Source of the DNA: Adiantum capillus-veneris
Taxonomy: Eukaryota; Streptophyta; Polypodiopsida; Polypodiales; Pteridaceae
Assembly: GCA_014529385.2 (NCBI GenBank)
Contig: CM043945.1
Span: 93,876,612 to 93,940,611, forward strand
Direction of reading: 5' to 3'
DNA: 64,000 nt
This document shows, piece after piece, positions 46,974 to 58,471 of the stretch. The notes below the pieces were generated by a model. That model searched no databases. It was not told the DNA's origin and saw nothing but the letters and a program-made list of their open reading frames with translations. The translations under genes and the position numbers were made by a program. The stretch's first letter is position 1; each line of letters begins with the position of its first letter.

Positions 46974-47471
46974 TGGAATTGGAGCTGATCTCTTGAGACA
47001 GCTAATTCTAGTGTTGAAAGATTTCAGCTACTAGTGTGGGAAGATTTCAGATAGCAGACTGGACAGAAATCAGAGAATAGACTGAAATGTGAATACTGAA
47101 ATAGGAATCACACTTATGTACTCGAAATAAGGGCCAAATTCAGATTCAGATTCAGAAGACTGGACGAGAAGTAAGTATAACTGAAATATATGCCATGATT
47201 GGGATTACAGATCAAGATTATAGCGAATATGATTACAGAGAGAAAGTACAACTGACAATACTGCCAATACTGCTCAAGTACATTTATAGCCAAAGCGCTA
47301 ACCCAAGTGATAACAATTGCCAACCCGATAACAATGTAATGGGCCCTATTTATACACTTCGGGTTTACTGTAGTAATTACTAAGTAATTTGTTGCCCATC
47401 TTCTAAGAAGACGTTCCCACATAGTGACTATCGAGCCGTCTACACACATAGTGCCTATCCAACAGTCTACA
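46974..47471 (-). repeat. 5' LTR of nested element
   Basis: Homolog of 35512-35970. It is longer because the terminal ~27 bp (CACATAGTG..CTATC..GTCTACA) is duplicated at the outer end. No standard primer site was recognised just inside it. Confidence 0.88.
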
Positions 47472-47476
47472 CACCT

Positions 47477-48770
47477 GTTCCTAAGTGGAGTAACTATCTA
47501 GTTACTTACTTATCAAGCCAAACATTTCCTTAGGATATGAGTAAACGTTGTCAAAGAGCAATTGTAACTGAAGCAAGAGACTATGCTCTTATTGGAAACC
47601 AATTGTATCAAAAAGGTAAGGATCAACACTTGAATCTCTGTGCAAATGAAAACGAATATATTCCCATTATAGAACAAGCACATGATGGATTAGCTTGAGG
47701 TCACTTTTCTAGTGAGACCACCACAAGAGCAATCTTAATGGTAGGCATATGGTGATAAACACTTTTTGCAGACGCCAAAGAATATGTTCTAAGGTGTGAT
47801 GCTTGTCAACGAGAAAAAATGCCAACCCGTGTAGATAGCATGCCCTTAAGACCAATGATGGGGGCTAAAGCTTTCACAAAATGGGTATAGATATTGTTGG
47901 GCCAATACATCCACCTGCTTATAGAACCCAAGCACAATATATCATTGTAGCTACGAGCTATTTGACCAAGTGGGCCGAGGCTAAAACAACTCAAAAGAAT
48001 GATGCTAGAACCACCACCGCATTCTTATATGAGTATGTGTTCACAAGATATGGACTACCAATAGAAATTGTCAGTGATAGGGAAACTCATTCCCTCAATG
48101 AGGTAATTGAGTATCTGCTTGATGAATTTATGGTCATCCATAAAAAATCAGCTCTCTATCACCCACAAGCATATGGACAAGCTGAGCATACGAATAAAAT
48201 TTTTAGCTCGGTATTGACTAAAGTTGTTAATTTAGGAAGGACAGATTGGGAAATGAATCTCCATGTTGCTCTATGGGCTTATCGAGTCTCATTCAAAATA
48301 GCTTGAAATGCTACACCCTTTAACCTTGTTTATGGTCTTCATGCCATATTGCCAATAGAATTTGTATTGCCAACACTAAGGGTAGCTAAGAATCTTGAGT
48401 GGGCTGGACATGAATTGTCAGAAAGACGTGATGATTTAGAAAAGCTGTATGAGCAAAGGCTAACTCCTCTAGCTCAAATCTATGCACAAAAGTGCAAACA
48501 AAAACAATTTTTTGATTCCCATCTAATTTAAAAAATGTTCAAAAAAGGGGACTTGTCTATTGCCTTAAGCAATACATTCCCAAGTTTAAGAAAAAGGGAA
48601 ACATATCGTTTATCATTGAAGATGTGCCTCCAAGTGGAGCAGTTAAGTTGTCCATCCTAGGAAGTGAACCAATGGCTAATTGGATTAGTGGATGTCGTTT
48701 AAAGAAGTACAACCTTCCACTATTCAATGAGCTGCTAGAGAGAATGCATGCAGCTAAGCAAAGAAAGATA
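47477..48770 (+). pseudogene. integrase of the host element, right part
   Basis: Begins PVPKWSNYLVTYLSSQ. The zinc site is HDGLA-stop-GHFSSE and CDACQREK. The catalytic core at 47881-48306 has WGIDIVGP, EIVSDRETHS and GQAEHTNK (all three acidic residues present). After a stop at 48303 comes PIEFVLPTLRVA and a C-terminal GCRLKKYNLPLFNELL at about 48690-48735. It repeats the zinc-binding region already present left of the insertion. Confidence 0.85.
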
Positions 48771-48808
48771 AAATAGTAGTAGGTTATTGATGAAGCCCAA
48801 GAATAAGC

Positions 48809-49273
48809 TTGGCTTCGAGTACTCAAAAGGAAAGCTGCTCTCATGAATCAACAAATATCTATTCCATCAACACTCTGGAAAGAGATGACCAACAATGGGA
48901 ATTGCCGAAAGATGCAGTGTCAATAGATAATGAATGGTTAGATGGAATGGATCTTCGCATCAAAGTACAACTGAACAATCATAGCACAAACATATTGGTC
49001 GATACAAGAGCTCAAGTAAATGCAGTCAGTTATTCCACATACAAGAAAGCAACAAGTGAGTCTTTGGAAGCAGCACGAATAACGACTATCAAAGGATGCA
49101 ACAAGAACCCAACATCAACATTGGGAGTAGTAACCCTAAATGTGATAGTACATGGATGTTTATGTCCTCATCAATTTGTATGCTTACCAAATGAGCACAT
49201 GAATGAAACAATGATTAATCCCATGGATGTGGACATACAAGGCAGTACCAGATTGGGATACCAATCAGCTTAA
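48809..49273 (+). CDS. retropepsin-like ORF downstream of integrase (154 aa)
   Basis: Residues ~45-85 read DLRIKVQLNNHSTNILVDTRAQVNAVSYSTY. The strand-DTGA-strand pattern of an aspartic protease is evident, with Arg in place of the Gly of DTGA. A second hydrophobic segment (LGVVTLNVIVHGCLCPHQFVCL) fits the flap/second half. It follows the end of integrase by a few dozen bases on the same strand, an unusual place, since the gypsy protease normally sits before RT. It could be an accessory protein with a protease fold or a displaced protease from another element. Confidence 0.5.
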   Translation: MASSTQKESCSHESTNIYSINTLERDDQQWELPKDAVSIDNEWLDGMDLRIKVQLNNHSTNILVDTRAQVNAVSYSTYKKATSESLEAARITTIKGCNKNPTSTLGVVTLNVIVHGCLCPHQFVCLPNEHMNETMINPMDVDIQGSTRLGYQSA

Positions 49274-50030
49274 GCTATCACCTAAAGGTGGACAACTCAT
49301 TGTTCCAATTTCACCAAGCAAACAGGAATGGAAAAGAAGTTACTGCAGATCAAACCACGAAGCAATCAATCTTCTCCAACCCTATCAACAAGAAAATGCT
49401 ACAAGTAGCATGCAAGGAGTTAGGCAAATTTGGGTAACAAAAGCATAGCTTAAGGACAAGCTGAATCAAAATTGGGTGACCAAAACATCATTGACACTAC
49501 CAAAGACGATTCCAATGTTCAAAACACAAGGAAGAGAATCTCCAAGCAAGGAACCTAGCACAAAATTGATTTGGAAGAAAAAGGAGCATTTATCTTCTCC
49601 GTAAACTGTCAAACCGATCAAGCAACGGAGAGATGAGTCTCAAAAGACTCAACCACTCCCTTCTGCACAAAGCCAACCAAGATATCAATGACGGGTAAAA
49701 GCTCGACAACAAAAATTATTGATACCAAAAAAAAAAACACAAAATAAGCATGCCAAAGAATCCTGATGGGACGATCAAGCAAAGATCACACATGCTACAA
49801 GATTTTCTCTTTGGAAGACAGCATTAGAAAACCTCGACATCAGAAACCCTTGAGTTAATTACTCAAGATCCAACTCTTGCATAACATAATGGTTTTAATT
49901 GCATTGACCTTCAAAGCATGGTAGAGCCAACCAAGGCTATGCATAGACATGATTCTTCAACCCATGCACACAGTCGTTTCGGAGTACGCCATCTAGGAGG
50001 GATGGAAGGGAACTAAGTAATTAAGGGCAA
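49274..50030 (+). other. 3' internal region with purine tract
   Basis: No clear product; a 73-aa frame overlaps the end of the preceding ORF. AGGAGGGATGGAAGGGAA at 49996-50012 is a good polypurine-tract candidate, about 20 nt before the TGTTTG at 50031. Confidence 0.5.
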
Positions 50031-51419
50031 TGTTTGAAGAGAGAGGAAAAAGTTTGATGTTAACGTGTGATTTTCTGCAAAATTGCCTAATAATGTCCGT
50101 ATAAACCATCAACAGGGGAAATTTAACTGATAACATCTCTCCGATGAGTGTAAATAGTGTATATACTATGAGAAAATAATCAAAAGATAGTCTTTTTTGG
50201 TTATTTTTTATCATTTTCTTGATATTGGGACTTAAAAATGGAGAAACACAACAAAAAACATTAAAGCTGTGTTCTCCAATGGAGTTTCTTAAATATTGGA
50301 TTTTCATGTTTCTTTTTTAGCGCATTTTGTTATTATCTTTGTTTTTTTTAATAAACAGATAAAAAATTAATAATAAATATCAAATGAGCTCAAATGGAAA
50401 AACTAAAGATACGTTGATGACGGACAAGGCGGACAGGCAGAAAAAATTTCAATCAAATCGGCAGATGGAAGCGGGAAGCCTAAATTAGACAGCGAGATCT
50501 AGTGTTGCAAAATTCTTGCAGAATGAGCTACAGGAATCAGATTGGGAAATTTTTTGAGTCTAACATAGATGTCACGGCCTAGTAGGAGTAACAGGGGAAT
50601 TTGGGAAAAAATGGTCCGGGAAGTCCGAGTATAGATACCCAAGGTAGGCTAAAATCACCTCATTTCCACATGCCGGAGAGAGTTTCTCGATCTTCTTCGC
50701 ACACATTTTTTGGAGTCCACAATCGTCTGTTTACAGTGCCCACACGAGACATGAGGGGTAAGTTCTATACTTATCAGTGATCCATTCTGTATGGCCAGTA
50801 GCTAGTTAAACCCCAAGAAAAAAACCCTAGATTCGAGAAGTACACGAAGACCCACGACCAAAAATTGAACATAGCGGCCTGTCAACTCAACCAAATTAGA
50901 CGAGTCTTGAACTCTAGCAAGCCCCTAGATGATATAACACTTCTATATCAACAGTTGACCATTTGGTAGGGGTCAAGGGGGGTCCCAAGTAGAAAAGCTA
51001 TGTTTTTAGCAAATGCCAGAATTGGATTTTTACTCCACGGAAATCTGATAGACTGAGTCTATATACAATGTATATGGTTAATTTCATAAATTCAATCAAG
51101 CCAAGCCCTCGAAAAGCAGAAAACAGCTCAAAGGCTACAAAGTGTCAAATTTGACATACGAGGTCAAACCGACTCCAAATGGGCCAAAATTGGATGAGTT
51201 CTTTCAGGACTATGTAGCGGGACAAGTCCACAGCCTCAAAAGTGACTAACCAACTCTGCAGGCCATGTAGTCACAAAAATCAATGATTTCAGAGTCGACA
51301 AAGCACGAAGTGATGCCGACAACACAAAACTTTACCAAATTCAACTTAGGACTTGTTTTAGGTGTATAGAATATGTTTAGGTCAAAATTTTCAAGTTTTG
51401 TAAGAAAACGTTGACTGCT

Positions 51420-52060
51420 GTAAATAATCATGATTATTTACTTTTGCATTATTTTAGCTTGAAAATGATACCATCACCTCACCTATCACTTGTGCACACC
51501 TATTACAGGTCAATGATAACTTGAAAAATTGTCAAAAAAATGTGAAGAAGTCTTTCAAACCAATTTCTGAGTTATCAGTTACATTTTTTTGATCCAAATC
51601 TCCTCATATCACATACACAGGGTCTACATCATACCTAGAACCAATTTGCATTTTTTTGATCCAAATCTCCTCATATCACATGCACAGGGTCTACATCATA
51701 GCTAGAACAAGTTTGCACCAAAAATGTTCATTTTGATGAAAAAGTTAATAATCATGATTATTTACTTTTTTGCCAAGATGGGGGGAAATTGCAACTTTGC
51801 CCTCATGGGACCAAAGCACATGGTGTCCTAAGCCCATTGACCAAGTATGAACAAATTTGGAGCTCAAAATCTCAAAATTCCTTTATATCTACTATCTCAG
51901 AGACGGAAAGCCTAAATCGGGCTCCATTCTCACCCTGTGCACTCAAATGATCCCACACTTCACTCAAAGTATTTATTTGATATATAATTCAAGCCTATAA
52001 TTTCAAAATTGCAAAAAGTTGAAAAAATCCATCAGCCTATAAATAATCTCGATTATTTAC
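51420..52060. repeat. palindrome repeats, second locus
   Basis: AATAATC-NN-GATTATTT palindromes at 51420-51441, 51744-51765 and 52039-52060, 295-324 bp apart: same motif and near-same spacing as at 28502-29390. Confidence 0.85.
51582..51716. repeat. 67-bp tandem duplication
   Basis: CATTTTTTTGATCCAAATCT through GAACCAATTTG is repeated at once with three or four changes. It lies within the first palindrome interval and explains that interval's extra length in part. Confidence 0.9.
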
Positions 52061-52373
52061 TATTGTTGCAAAGTTTTGCTTAGACTTTATGATTTTGATC
52101 TTTACATGTTTTTATGCATCTATGCATGTTCAAAAATTGATTTGAAGCAAATTGGACTAAATTTGTCAGCAATTCAGACTGAAGGACATTTCAGAGTGAA
52201 ATCTATCAAATTTTCTAACTTTGGCACTCTATGCACTTAACAAGAGCAATGCAAGCTCTGGAGAAGGCCAAGAAGAGGGTCACTCAAAAAGAGAAGCTGC
52301 AAGAGTTTCCAACCTACCAACTGGACCCCAATTCAGTAAAGACGGCCAAAGCACCCTATCTGTCAAAATAACA

Positions 52374-52839
52374 ACTTGAGCAAAAATCAGCCCCCTCTCT
52401 CTCTTGGGCGAGCCCTCTTGCTATTTGCTCTTGCTGAGCCCTTATTGGCTCTCCCCAAGCCAATGATTATTAAGCAGCATAAGTGATAGCCTTCTGACAA
52501 GTGTCCCCCTTTCCGCTTTTGTCAGAGCTTTAGGTAATTAAATAATTAAACTAAACTCTCATTGGACCCCTTTGCCTCCTGGCCAATAGGAATCAGGCAA
52601 GCCATTGGGCTCCTAAATGCTCATTGGACCCCTTGTGAGACTGCCCAATAGTCTTCTATGAGACTTAATTCTCATTGGTTTCTTTTATTAAATGTTTTTA
52701 AATTAATTAAACTAGATTTACTCTAGCTTAATTCTCATTGGTCCACTTCAAGGGTCATCCAATAGAAACTGGGCACACCTTGTGGGCATCTGGCCTAGGG
52801 AGCTGACATGTGTCCCTCATTCCCTTTGTGTAAAGGGAG

Positions 52840-52882
<43 letters not shown>

Positions 52883-53265
52883 CTTTCCCTCTCATACCCT
52901 AGAAGAAGGTCTCGCCCCCTCCCATGTAGGGATGTCTATTGATTTTGGAGAGCACACAAAGAGTCCAATTTCCCCTAAGCTTTAACCCTTTGGACACAAC
53001 CTTTGAATTTTGGAACCTTAGCATTTTGGAAGTCTTAATGGGCTGAACCTTAGGGTCTTTTTAGCCCATTGTTGCACATGGCTCTTTTGCAAATGCCCCC
53101 CCCCCCCTTTGGATCCCTATTTTCCCTCCTTTGGATCCCCACTGTGGCCGGTCTGCTAGCTTAACCAATATTCTAGCTTTTCCTCCCCTGGCACTTCCCC
53201 ACATTAAATGATGAGTTTAATATGAGAAAATCATTTAGGAGAATTAGCTATTGATTATTATGACA
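52374..53265 (-). repeat. partial 3' LTR (U3-like part)
   Basis: Matches 59596-60478, including a GT microsatellite (52843-52880). In element sense begins TGTCATAATAATC, directly after the purine-rich CAAGAGAGAGGTAA (53266-53279). The R-U5 part present at 58874-59595 is missing. Confidence 0.88.
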
Positions 53266-53620
53266 TTACCTCTCTCTTGAAATCATAGTCGTCCTCGACT
53301 ATGGTGTAGAGAAGATAAAGCATATTCATAAGTCCTTTTCTTAGCGGGTAGAGGATCCCTATGTTACCCTACGACATCATTCCACAATGGATGACTAGTC
53401 CATTTGGCGCTTGAGAGCCTGAGGCTGCTGCAAGCATGTCTGCACATTAGTCCTATCAATCTTCCATAGTAGAGTGACAAGCTCTACTTGGTGTTTGGGA
53501 GACGTCGTCTCCGCAAACTTGATCTAAGCATTCATACTAATTCATTTTTGTGCACAATAAAGAAAAAGAGAGTCTTATAAGACAAAAACTTTGTTCATTT
53601 TTAACATTTTGTACATTTTC

Positions 53621-53938
53621 TTACTCTTGGGAAGCATTGTAAGCATTGACAAGGTTTAGGTTATCCTTTAATTGTATGCCTTGCATCCATCTAGCATCTT
53701 CAAAAGGATAATTCTTAAAGTTAATAAGATATCGTCGGATAGCCTTACCGCCTCTTAGTACCTTGTTTTCATGCCGGAGAATGGACTCGGGCTGCAGCAC
53801 CTCCTCTTTGTCCTCGATCTTCGGTGGGTCTTCAATAGTTGGTTCTTGAGGCGGCTCTCCTTTGTAAGGCTTTAATAGGCTCACATGGAAAGCATTGTGT
53901 ATGAGCCAATGATTGGGCAACTTGAGTTGATAGGACAT
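53621..53938 (-). pseudogene. integrase C-terminus with chromodomain
   Basis: LPNHWLIHNAFHVSLLKPY is the conserved end of integrase. It is followed by VLQPESILRHE...RRYLINFKNYPFEDARWM, a chromodomain-like segment (Y-LI-F-KNYP-EDA-W). Known role: guiding insertion to chromatin marks. The upstream link to integrase is broken between 53940 and 54245. Confidence 0.88.
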
Positions 53939-54245
53939 ATAGTTGATTGGCCTAAGAATCTAGAAGGGACCATAGTACCTTTTTGCTAGTTTAGCATAGT
54001 ACTTTTGGTGGCCGTAGGATTCTTGCCCGTCGTGTGCCTTAATCGAGCCTTGGGAAACTTTAACAAGACCCAATCATTTTATTTAAAGGCTTGGGCTCTT
54101 ATGTGCTTGTCAGCAGCAGCCTTTTGCCTCTGCAGTGAGATAGAGATAGCATCCTTAATCTTTTGAAAAGATTCTTGTAGGTCTCAGATATACTCATCTG
54201 CATCTCAGATATAATCCCATGTACCTTAAGTAGCAAGGGACTTTT

Positions 54246-54923
54246 TTATCTTCCCTCAATTACCTCGAAAGGTGCTTTTCCCGTGTAAGTATGTACAGTG
54301 TTATTGTAAGCATACTCCACTAAGGGTAAGTACTTCTCCCATTGGGATCTTTGATCTACTTCCGCTACATAGGCTTTTAGTAGATCGAGAATGGTTAGGT
54401 TAGCTATTTCACTTTTGTCATCCGTTTGGGGATGATAGGCCGAAGAGAAGTTTAGCCTTGTCCCTAAATTCTCAAAGAGACCCTTCCAAAAATTACTGGT
54501 CATTCTAGGATCTCTATCCGACACTATGGACATTCGCAAGCCATGGTACTTGAAAATTTGTGAAATGAAGAGGGTTGCCATTTGATGGGCTTTGATAGTC
54601 TTTTTGACAGGTATAAAATGAGCTTGTTTACTAAACCTGTCTACTATCGTCCATATTCCCATATTCCCATGGATAGACTTAGGCAATCCAAAGATAAAAT
54701 CCATGGATATGCTCTCCCATGGTGAATTAGGTATTGGCAAGGGTTGAAGCAATCCAAGTTGCTTCCCTCTATCAAATTTTGTCTTTTGGCATACCACACA
54801 TTTAGAAACATACTCTTGTATGTTCACTTTCATGGTAGGCCAATAAAAATATGTTTCAATTCCCTTTAAGGTAGACTGAATCCCTCTATGCCCCGCATAA
54901 GGTGGAGCATGAGATTTATACAT
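54246..54923 (-). pseudogene. integrase core
   Basis: 225-aa frame. Zinc site HAPPYAGHRG and CVVCQKTK; SMDFIFGLP (Asp), VSDRDPRMTS (Asp), and DKSEIANLT, which keeps the Glu but has lost the usual TDGQTE context. Ends before the chromodomain segment. Confidence 0.9.
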
Positions 54924-54965
54924 TACTTTCTAACGTAGTGAGTTAGTAACACATAGTCTATTGCC

Positions 54966-55715
54966 CTAGAGAAGATAACCATCTTGTAAGGTAAATGGTT
55001 CTTCTTTCTTCCCTAATGCAAGGGCTGAAATCACATCTCTAAAATCGGGATCAATAGCATACTCATCTATCATTGAAGATAGATCATTGTGAGTTGCTAT
55101 GGAAACCGCATTCACTCTCGGCCGTCTTAGGAGTGCATCAGCTACTTGATTATGCTTGCCAACAATGTGAGAAATATGAAAATGAAATTGCGAAAGGAAA
55201 TTTGCCCACCTCATTTGTTTGTCGGAGAGCTTGGTCTGCGTCATGAAGTACTTAAGACTTTGGTGATCCATTGGCAGAATGAAAGGAGTCCCCAATAAAT
55301 AGTGCTTCCATGAGTCTAAGGCATGTAGAACTGCAAGGAGTTCCTTTTCATATATGCCTAGAGCTTGCTCAATAGGGTCGAGCCTTCGACTCTCATAGCC
55401 TATGGCATGCCCTTCTTGGAGCAAAACAGCTCCAAGGCAATCACCACAAGCATCACATTGGACCTCAAATGGTTTTGAGAGATCCGGTAGTGTAAGCACA
55501 GGTTGAGAGATAAGCTTTTCGAAAGCATTGTTCTCCTTAGCAGACCATGTATACCTAACGCTTTTCTTTGTTAGGTCATGTAATGGTACCGCAATTTGTG
55601 AGAACTTTTCTATGAAGCGTCTATAGTATGCACACATACCTATAAAGCGTCTTAGTTCATGAAGATTCCTTGGTTTAGGCCATCCTTTTATTACCTCTAA
55701 CTTAGATGGATCCAT
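54966..55715 (-). pseudogene. RT connection and RNase H
   Basis: GMCAYYRRFIEKFS, FEVQCDACGDCLGAVLLQ (first Asp), YEKELLAVLHALDSWKHYLLG (Glu), MDHQSLKY (Asp), KHNQVADALLRR (Asp, with LSRR changed to LLRR). Confidence 0.92.
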
Positions 55716-56539
55716 TTGGATGCTCTCTTAAAACTTGAAATATTACCTGGAGGTGTTTCTTGTGTTCCTCCAATGAATTAGAGTAGATGATAATATCATT
55801 AAAGAACACTGCAGTGAAGGTTCGATGAGGCCTGAATAGCTTCTCCATCAAGTGGTTGAATGTGGCTGGTGCATTGGTCAAGCCAAAAGGCATGACAATG
55901 TATTCATAAAGACCAAATGTGGTGCGAAATGCGGTCTTTGTCTTGATCAACTATCCTTATTTGATGATAGCCACTTTTTAGGTCAATCCTACTGAAGTAG
56001 GTCGATCCTTGTCGCTTATCAAATAGGTCTTCTACCCATGGAACGGGAAACCTATTTTTGATAGTGATCTTATTTAGTGCTCTATAGTCGACACACACAT
56101 GATATGTGCCGTCTTTCTTTTGCATTAATAGCACACGTGAGCAAAATGGAGATGAGCTTGGCCTAACCATACCCTTCTCAACTAACTCATGCACTTGCGG
56201 CATAGTCTCCTTTTGTTGAGCTTGAGAAACTCTATAAGGAGGTTTCTTAGGCGGTGAACTTCCTGGAAGAAGTTCAATTGCATGGTCATCATTACCTCGT
56301 TTAGGAGGTATCTCACAAGGGATGTCGTCAATAAAAACATCTTGAAACCCCTTGAGAAAATTGGATAACTCTAATTCCTTTTGGTTGCTTTTATTTTCTT
56401 TTGCTAAAGCATTAGGTTCATTTTGAGAATCTTTAACAAAAATCATGTACACGGAAATAGATCTCTTTATTGACTTGTTGAAAGCTAGTGTATGTACAAT
56501 GGGGATAGTGTTACCCATTTCCTTAGCATCTATATACAT
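55702..56539 (-). pseudogene. reverse transcriptase
   Basis: 55904-56539 holds the linker and RT fingers (VCVDYRALNKIT, SRIDLKSGYHQIR with the first catalytic Asp). 55702-55950, in another frame, holds VMPFGLTNAPATF and the active site as FFND (VFFNDIIIYS), where the first Asp of the pair is Asn. RT would be inactive even without the frameshift. Confidence 0.92.
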
Positions 56540-56572
56540 GTCTTTTTCCCTGAACTTAAAGGAGATTCTCCT

Positions 56573-57170
56573 TTAAGGAAATTTAACATCGGCAGCCAGG
56601 CGGTCAAACCGTGGTGCCCCTAGGATTACATCCTCATGCTTGAGAGGAGAGATAAAGAAGTCCTCTTTGTCCACATAGCCTTGGACATGAAGCCTCAATT
56701 TCCCAATTAAGGGAGTGACTGAATCTTCTTGCCCCTTGAAGGCACTGTCTGCGGGTAGGACATCTCCCATCTCGTTGGATTGTATGCCTAGCGTGGTGGC
56801 TAACTCCATAGATATACAGTTGTGAGTAGAACTAGGGTCAAAGAGAATAAAAGAATCACGTTCTCTTACCTTTCCCAAAGCATGGCATAGAGGAGATTCT
56901 TTGTGGTGAGTTTGGTGAGTCTCCTCCTCTTGGATTTCAACCAAGGAAGCTCTAGGAGGATCTTGGCAGTTGTTCTTTTGGGGACAAGCGCGGTACGCAT
57001 GCCCTTGTTCGCCGCACTTGAAACACCGGTTATCCTTATGATAACAGTCAAGCTCTTCAGGAGAGAGTTTGTTCTTGCCTTTGTAAACTCCCTTCTCTTT
57101 AGCTTTGTTGGAGTTGCCCTTAGGAAACTTTTGGACATTGTCCTTCCTCTTAGGCTCATTGGAACCCTTG
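56573..57170 (-). pseudogene. zinc knuckle and protease
   Basis: Near 56985-57040 the minus strand reads a CFKCGEQGHAYRAC knuckle in a frame not open for long. 56573-56944 is the protease: FILFDPSSTHNCIS in the place of DSGATHNFI, and ILGAPRFD. Confidence 0.85.
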
Positions 57171-58471
57171 TTTTCCGGGGGCTTATTATTTCTTTTAGCC
57201 CGCGTTTGGAAATTGATTCGAGGCCACCATAGTGTGGTGTATTACCGCCGATATGGTACGTGTCCTTTGGGAGTTGACATACTCCACCATTTCTTCGGTT
57301 AAGCCCGCACAAAATTGTTGCTTTTGCTCTCCAAAAGCCAAATTTTTGAAGACAGTGGCTTTGAGTTGTAAGTCCCAAAACCTGTCTACATATTTGTGGA
57401 TGGATTCATTGGGAGAGAGCTTTAAGCTTCGCCATTCGGTGAGTACTTTGTCTTTGGCATCGATGGCCAAAAACTGCTTCATAATGGAAGCTCTTAAAGC
57501 TTTCCATGTTCGTGGAGCTTCATCGTTGGCTCGTAGGCTAGACCACCATTGTCTGGCGGACTTTTGAAAGTGCATAGCTACATGGCGTAGCTTCGAGGAC
57601 TCCGTGAAGCCCTCATCTCCAAACGCCGCATCGAATTGCTAGATAAAGGCCAAGACTTTGTCCGTAGCACCAAAGGTACCATCATAGGTAAGGAAAGATA
57701 TGCTCTTCCCTCCCTTTTTGAATTTCTTCAACTTGGATGACCTCTTCCAAGCGGCATAGGATTTCCTATGGCCTCTTCTTTTTGATGGTTCAAAGGTTGC
57801 ACCATCGCTTTCTTCAGAAGGTGAAGAATTTGAAGAAGGTGGAGAAGAGGGTGACCTCTTTCTCGCCTTTTTCTTGTCTTGATCTTTGTCCTCTTCACCA
57901 TAGCTTTCATAAGAGGAAGAGGATGAAGAAGATGGAGAAGAGGGTGTCCTCTTTCTCGCCTTTTTCTTCTCTTGCTTTTTATCATCCCTCTTTGAATTAT
58001 GGCGTGGAGAAGAGTGTGATGGTCTTCTCCTCTTTGGTGGTGATGGAGAGCGTTTAGCCCGCCGTCTTCGTGGAGACATCTCCCCTGAGGTGGCGGGAGA
58101 CTCGCTTCTTTCTCATTCCTTTGGTGGAGGCTCTAGAGTTCTCCTTTGGGAAGGAGATGCATCATCAAGAAGTAAATTCTTGAGCCCTTCGTATGGATTC
58201 TCTTCTTCTTCCCGAATCGGAGAGAGAGACCTCTTTTGGTAGTCTTACAAGGAGGCTTCCTAGGTGTTCTCTCGTCTTGGTGATGAGCTTGGAGAATCCC
58301 GTGAGCACGGAGCTACCATTGCACTTCACTTTGGAGAGACGGATTGCCCATGGATTGTTGAAGCCTAGAAACAAGATAGTTAACAAGCATTGAAGCATCA
58401 TTAGTAGCTTGCTCATGAGCACAATCAAAGTTATCAACATTAATTTCACTCTCTTTACTATTGTCAGCCAT
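57171..58471 (-). pseudogene. gag with RS/serine-rich N-terminal half
   Basis: Starts at ATG 58469-58471, homologous to the plus copy at 61611. 57639-58079 reads SPRRRRAKRSPSPPKRRRPS followed by two serine-block repeats (KKARKRTPSSPSSSSSSS and KKARKRSPSSPPSSN). A TAG near 57640 replaces a Gln codon of the plus copy. 57195-57575 is the capsid core (MHFQKSARQWWSSL, EWRSLKLSPNESIHKYV). Confidence 0.88.

Larger units (their letters stand above)
35512..47471 (-). mobile_element. nested Ty3/gypsy element with long 3' accessory region
   Basis: About 12 kb, minus strand: 5' LTR (46974-47471), gag, protease, RT, RNase H, integrase, ~4.8 kb of extra ORFs, polypurine tract, 3' LTR (35512-35970). Target duplication CACCT at 35507-35511 and 47472-47476. 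LTRs are short and visibly diverged, and all pol frames are broken, so it is older than the 3670-15899 element. Integrase shows no chromodomain and RNase H is single, so it belongs to another lineage. Confidence 0.92.
26575..52373 (+). mobile_element. large decayed gypsy element (possibly chimeric) hosting nested insertions
   Basis: Plus-strand order: LTR 26575-27819, tRNA-Asp primer site, long leader, gag, protease, RT/RNase H, integrase zinc site, then (after the 35512-47471 insertion) integrase again, a retropepsin-like ORF, a purine tract and a 3' LTR-like region 50031-52373. All frames are broken and the RT core is deleted. Two points caution against one simple element. The 5' and 3' terminal regions are not visibly the same sequence. 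The integrase zinc-binding module also appears on both sides of the insertion. Both non-coding ends carry the same palindromic motif, so the parts are at least related. Confidence 0.55.
50031..52373 (+). repeat. putative 3' LTR or leader-like non-coding end
   Basis: Starts TGTTTG after the purine tract and ends near AATAACA at 52373, where chromovirus LTR sequence begins. Contains a GGGGTAAGTT after a likely transcript start near 50690, and three palindromes at 51420-52060. It does not visibly match the 26575-27819 LTR, so the LTR call is uncertain. Confidence 0.4.

Noticed and set aside
50031-52373. Confident 3' LTR partner of 26575-27819
   Set aside because: The two regions do not visibly align and differ greatly in length; kept only as a low-confidence call.
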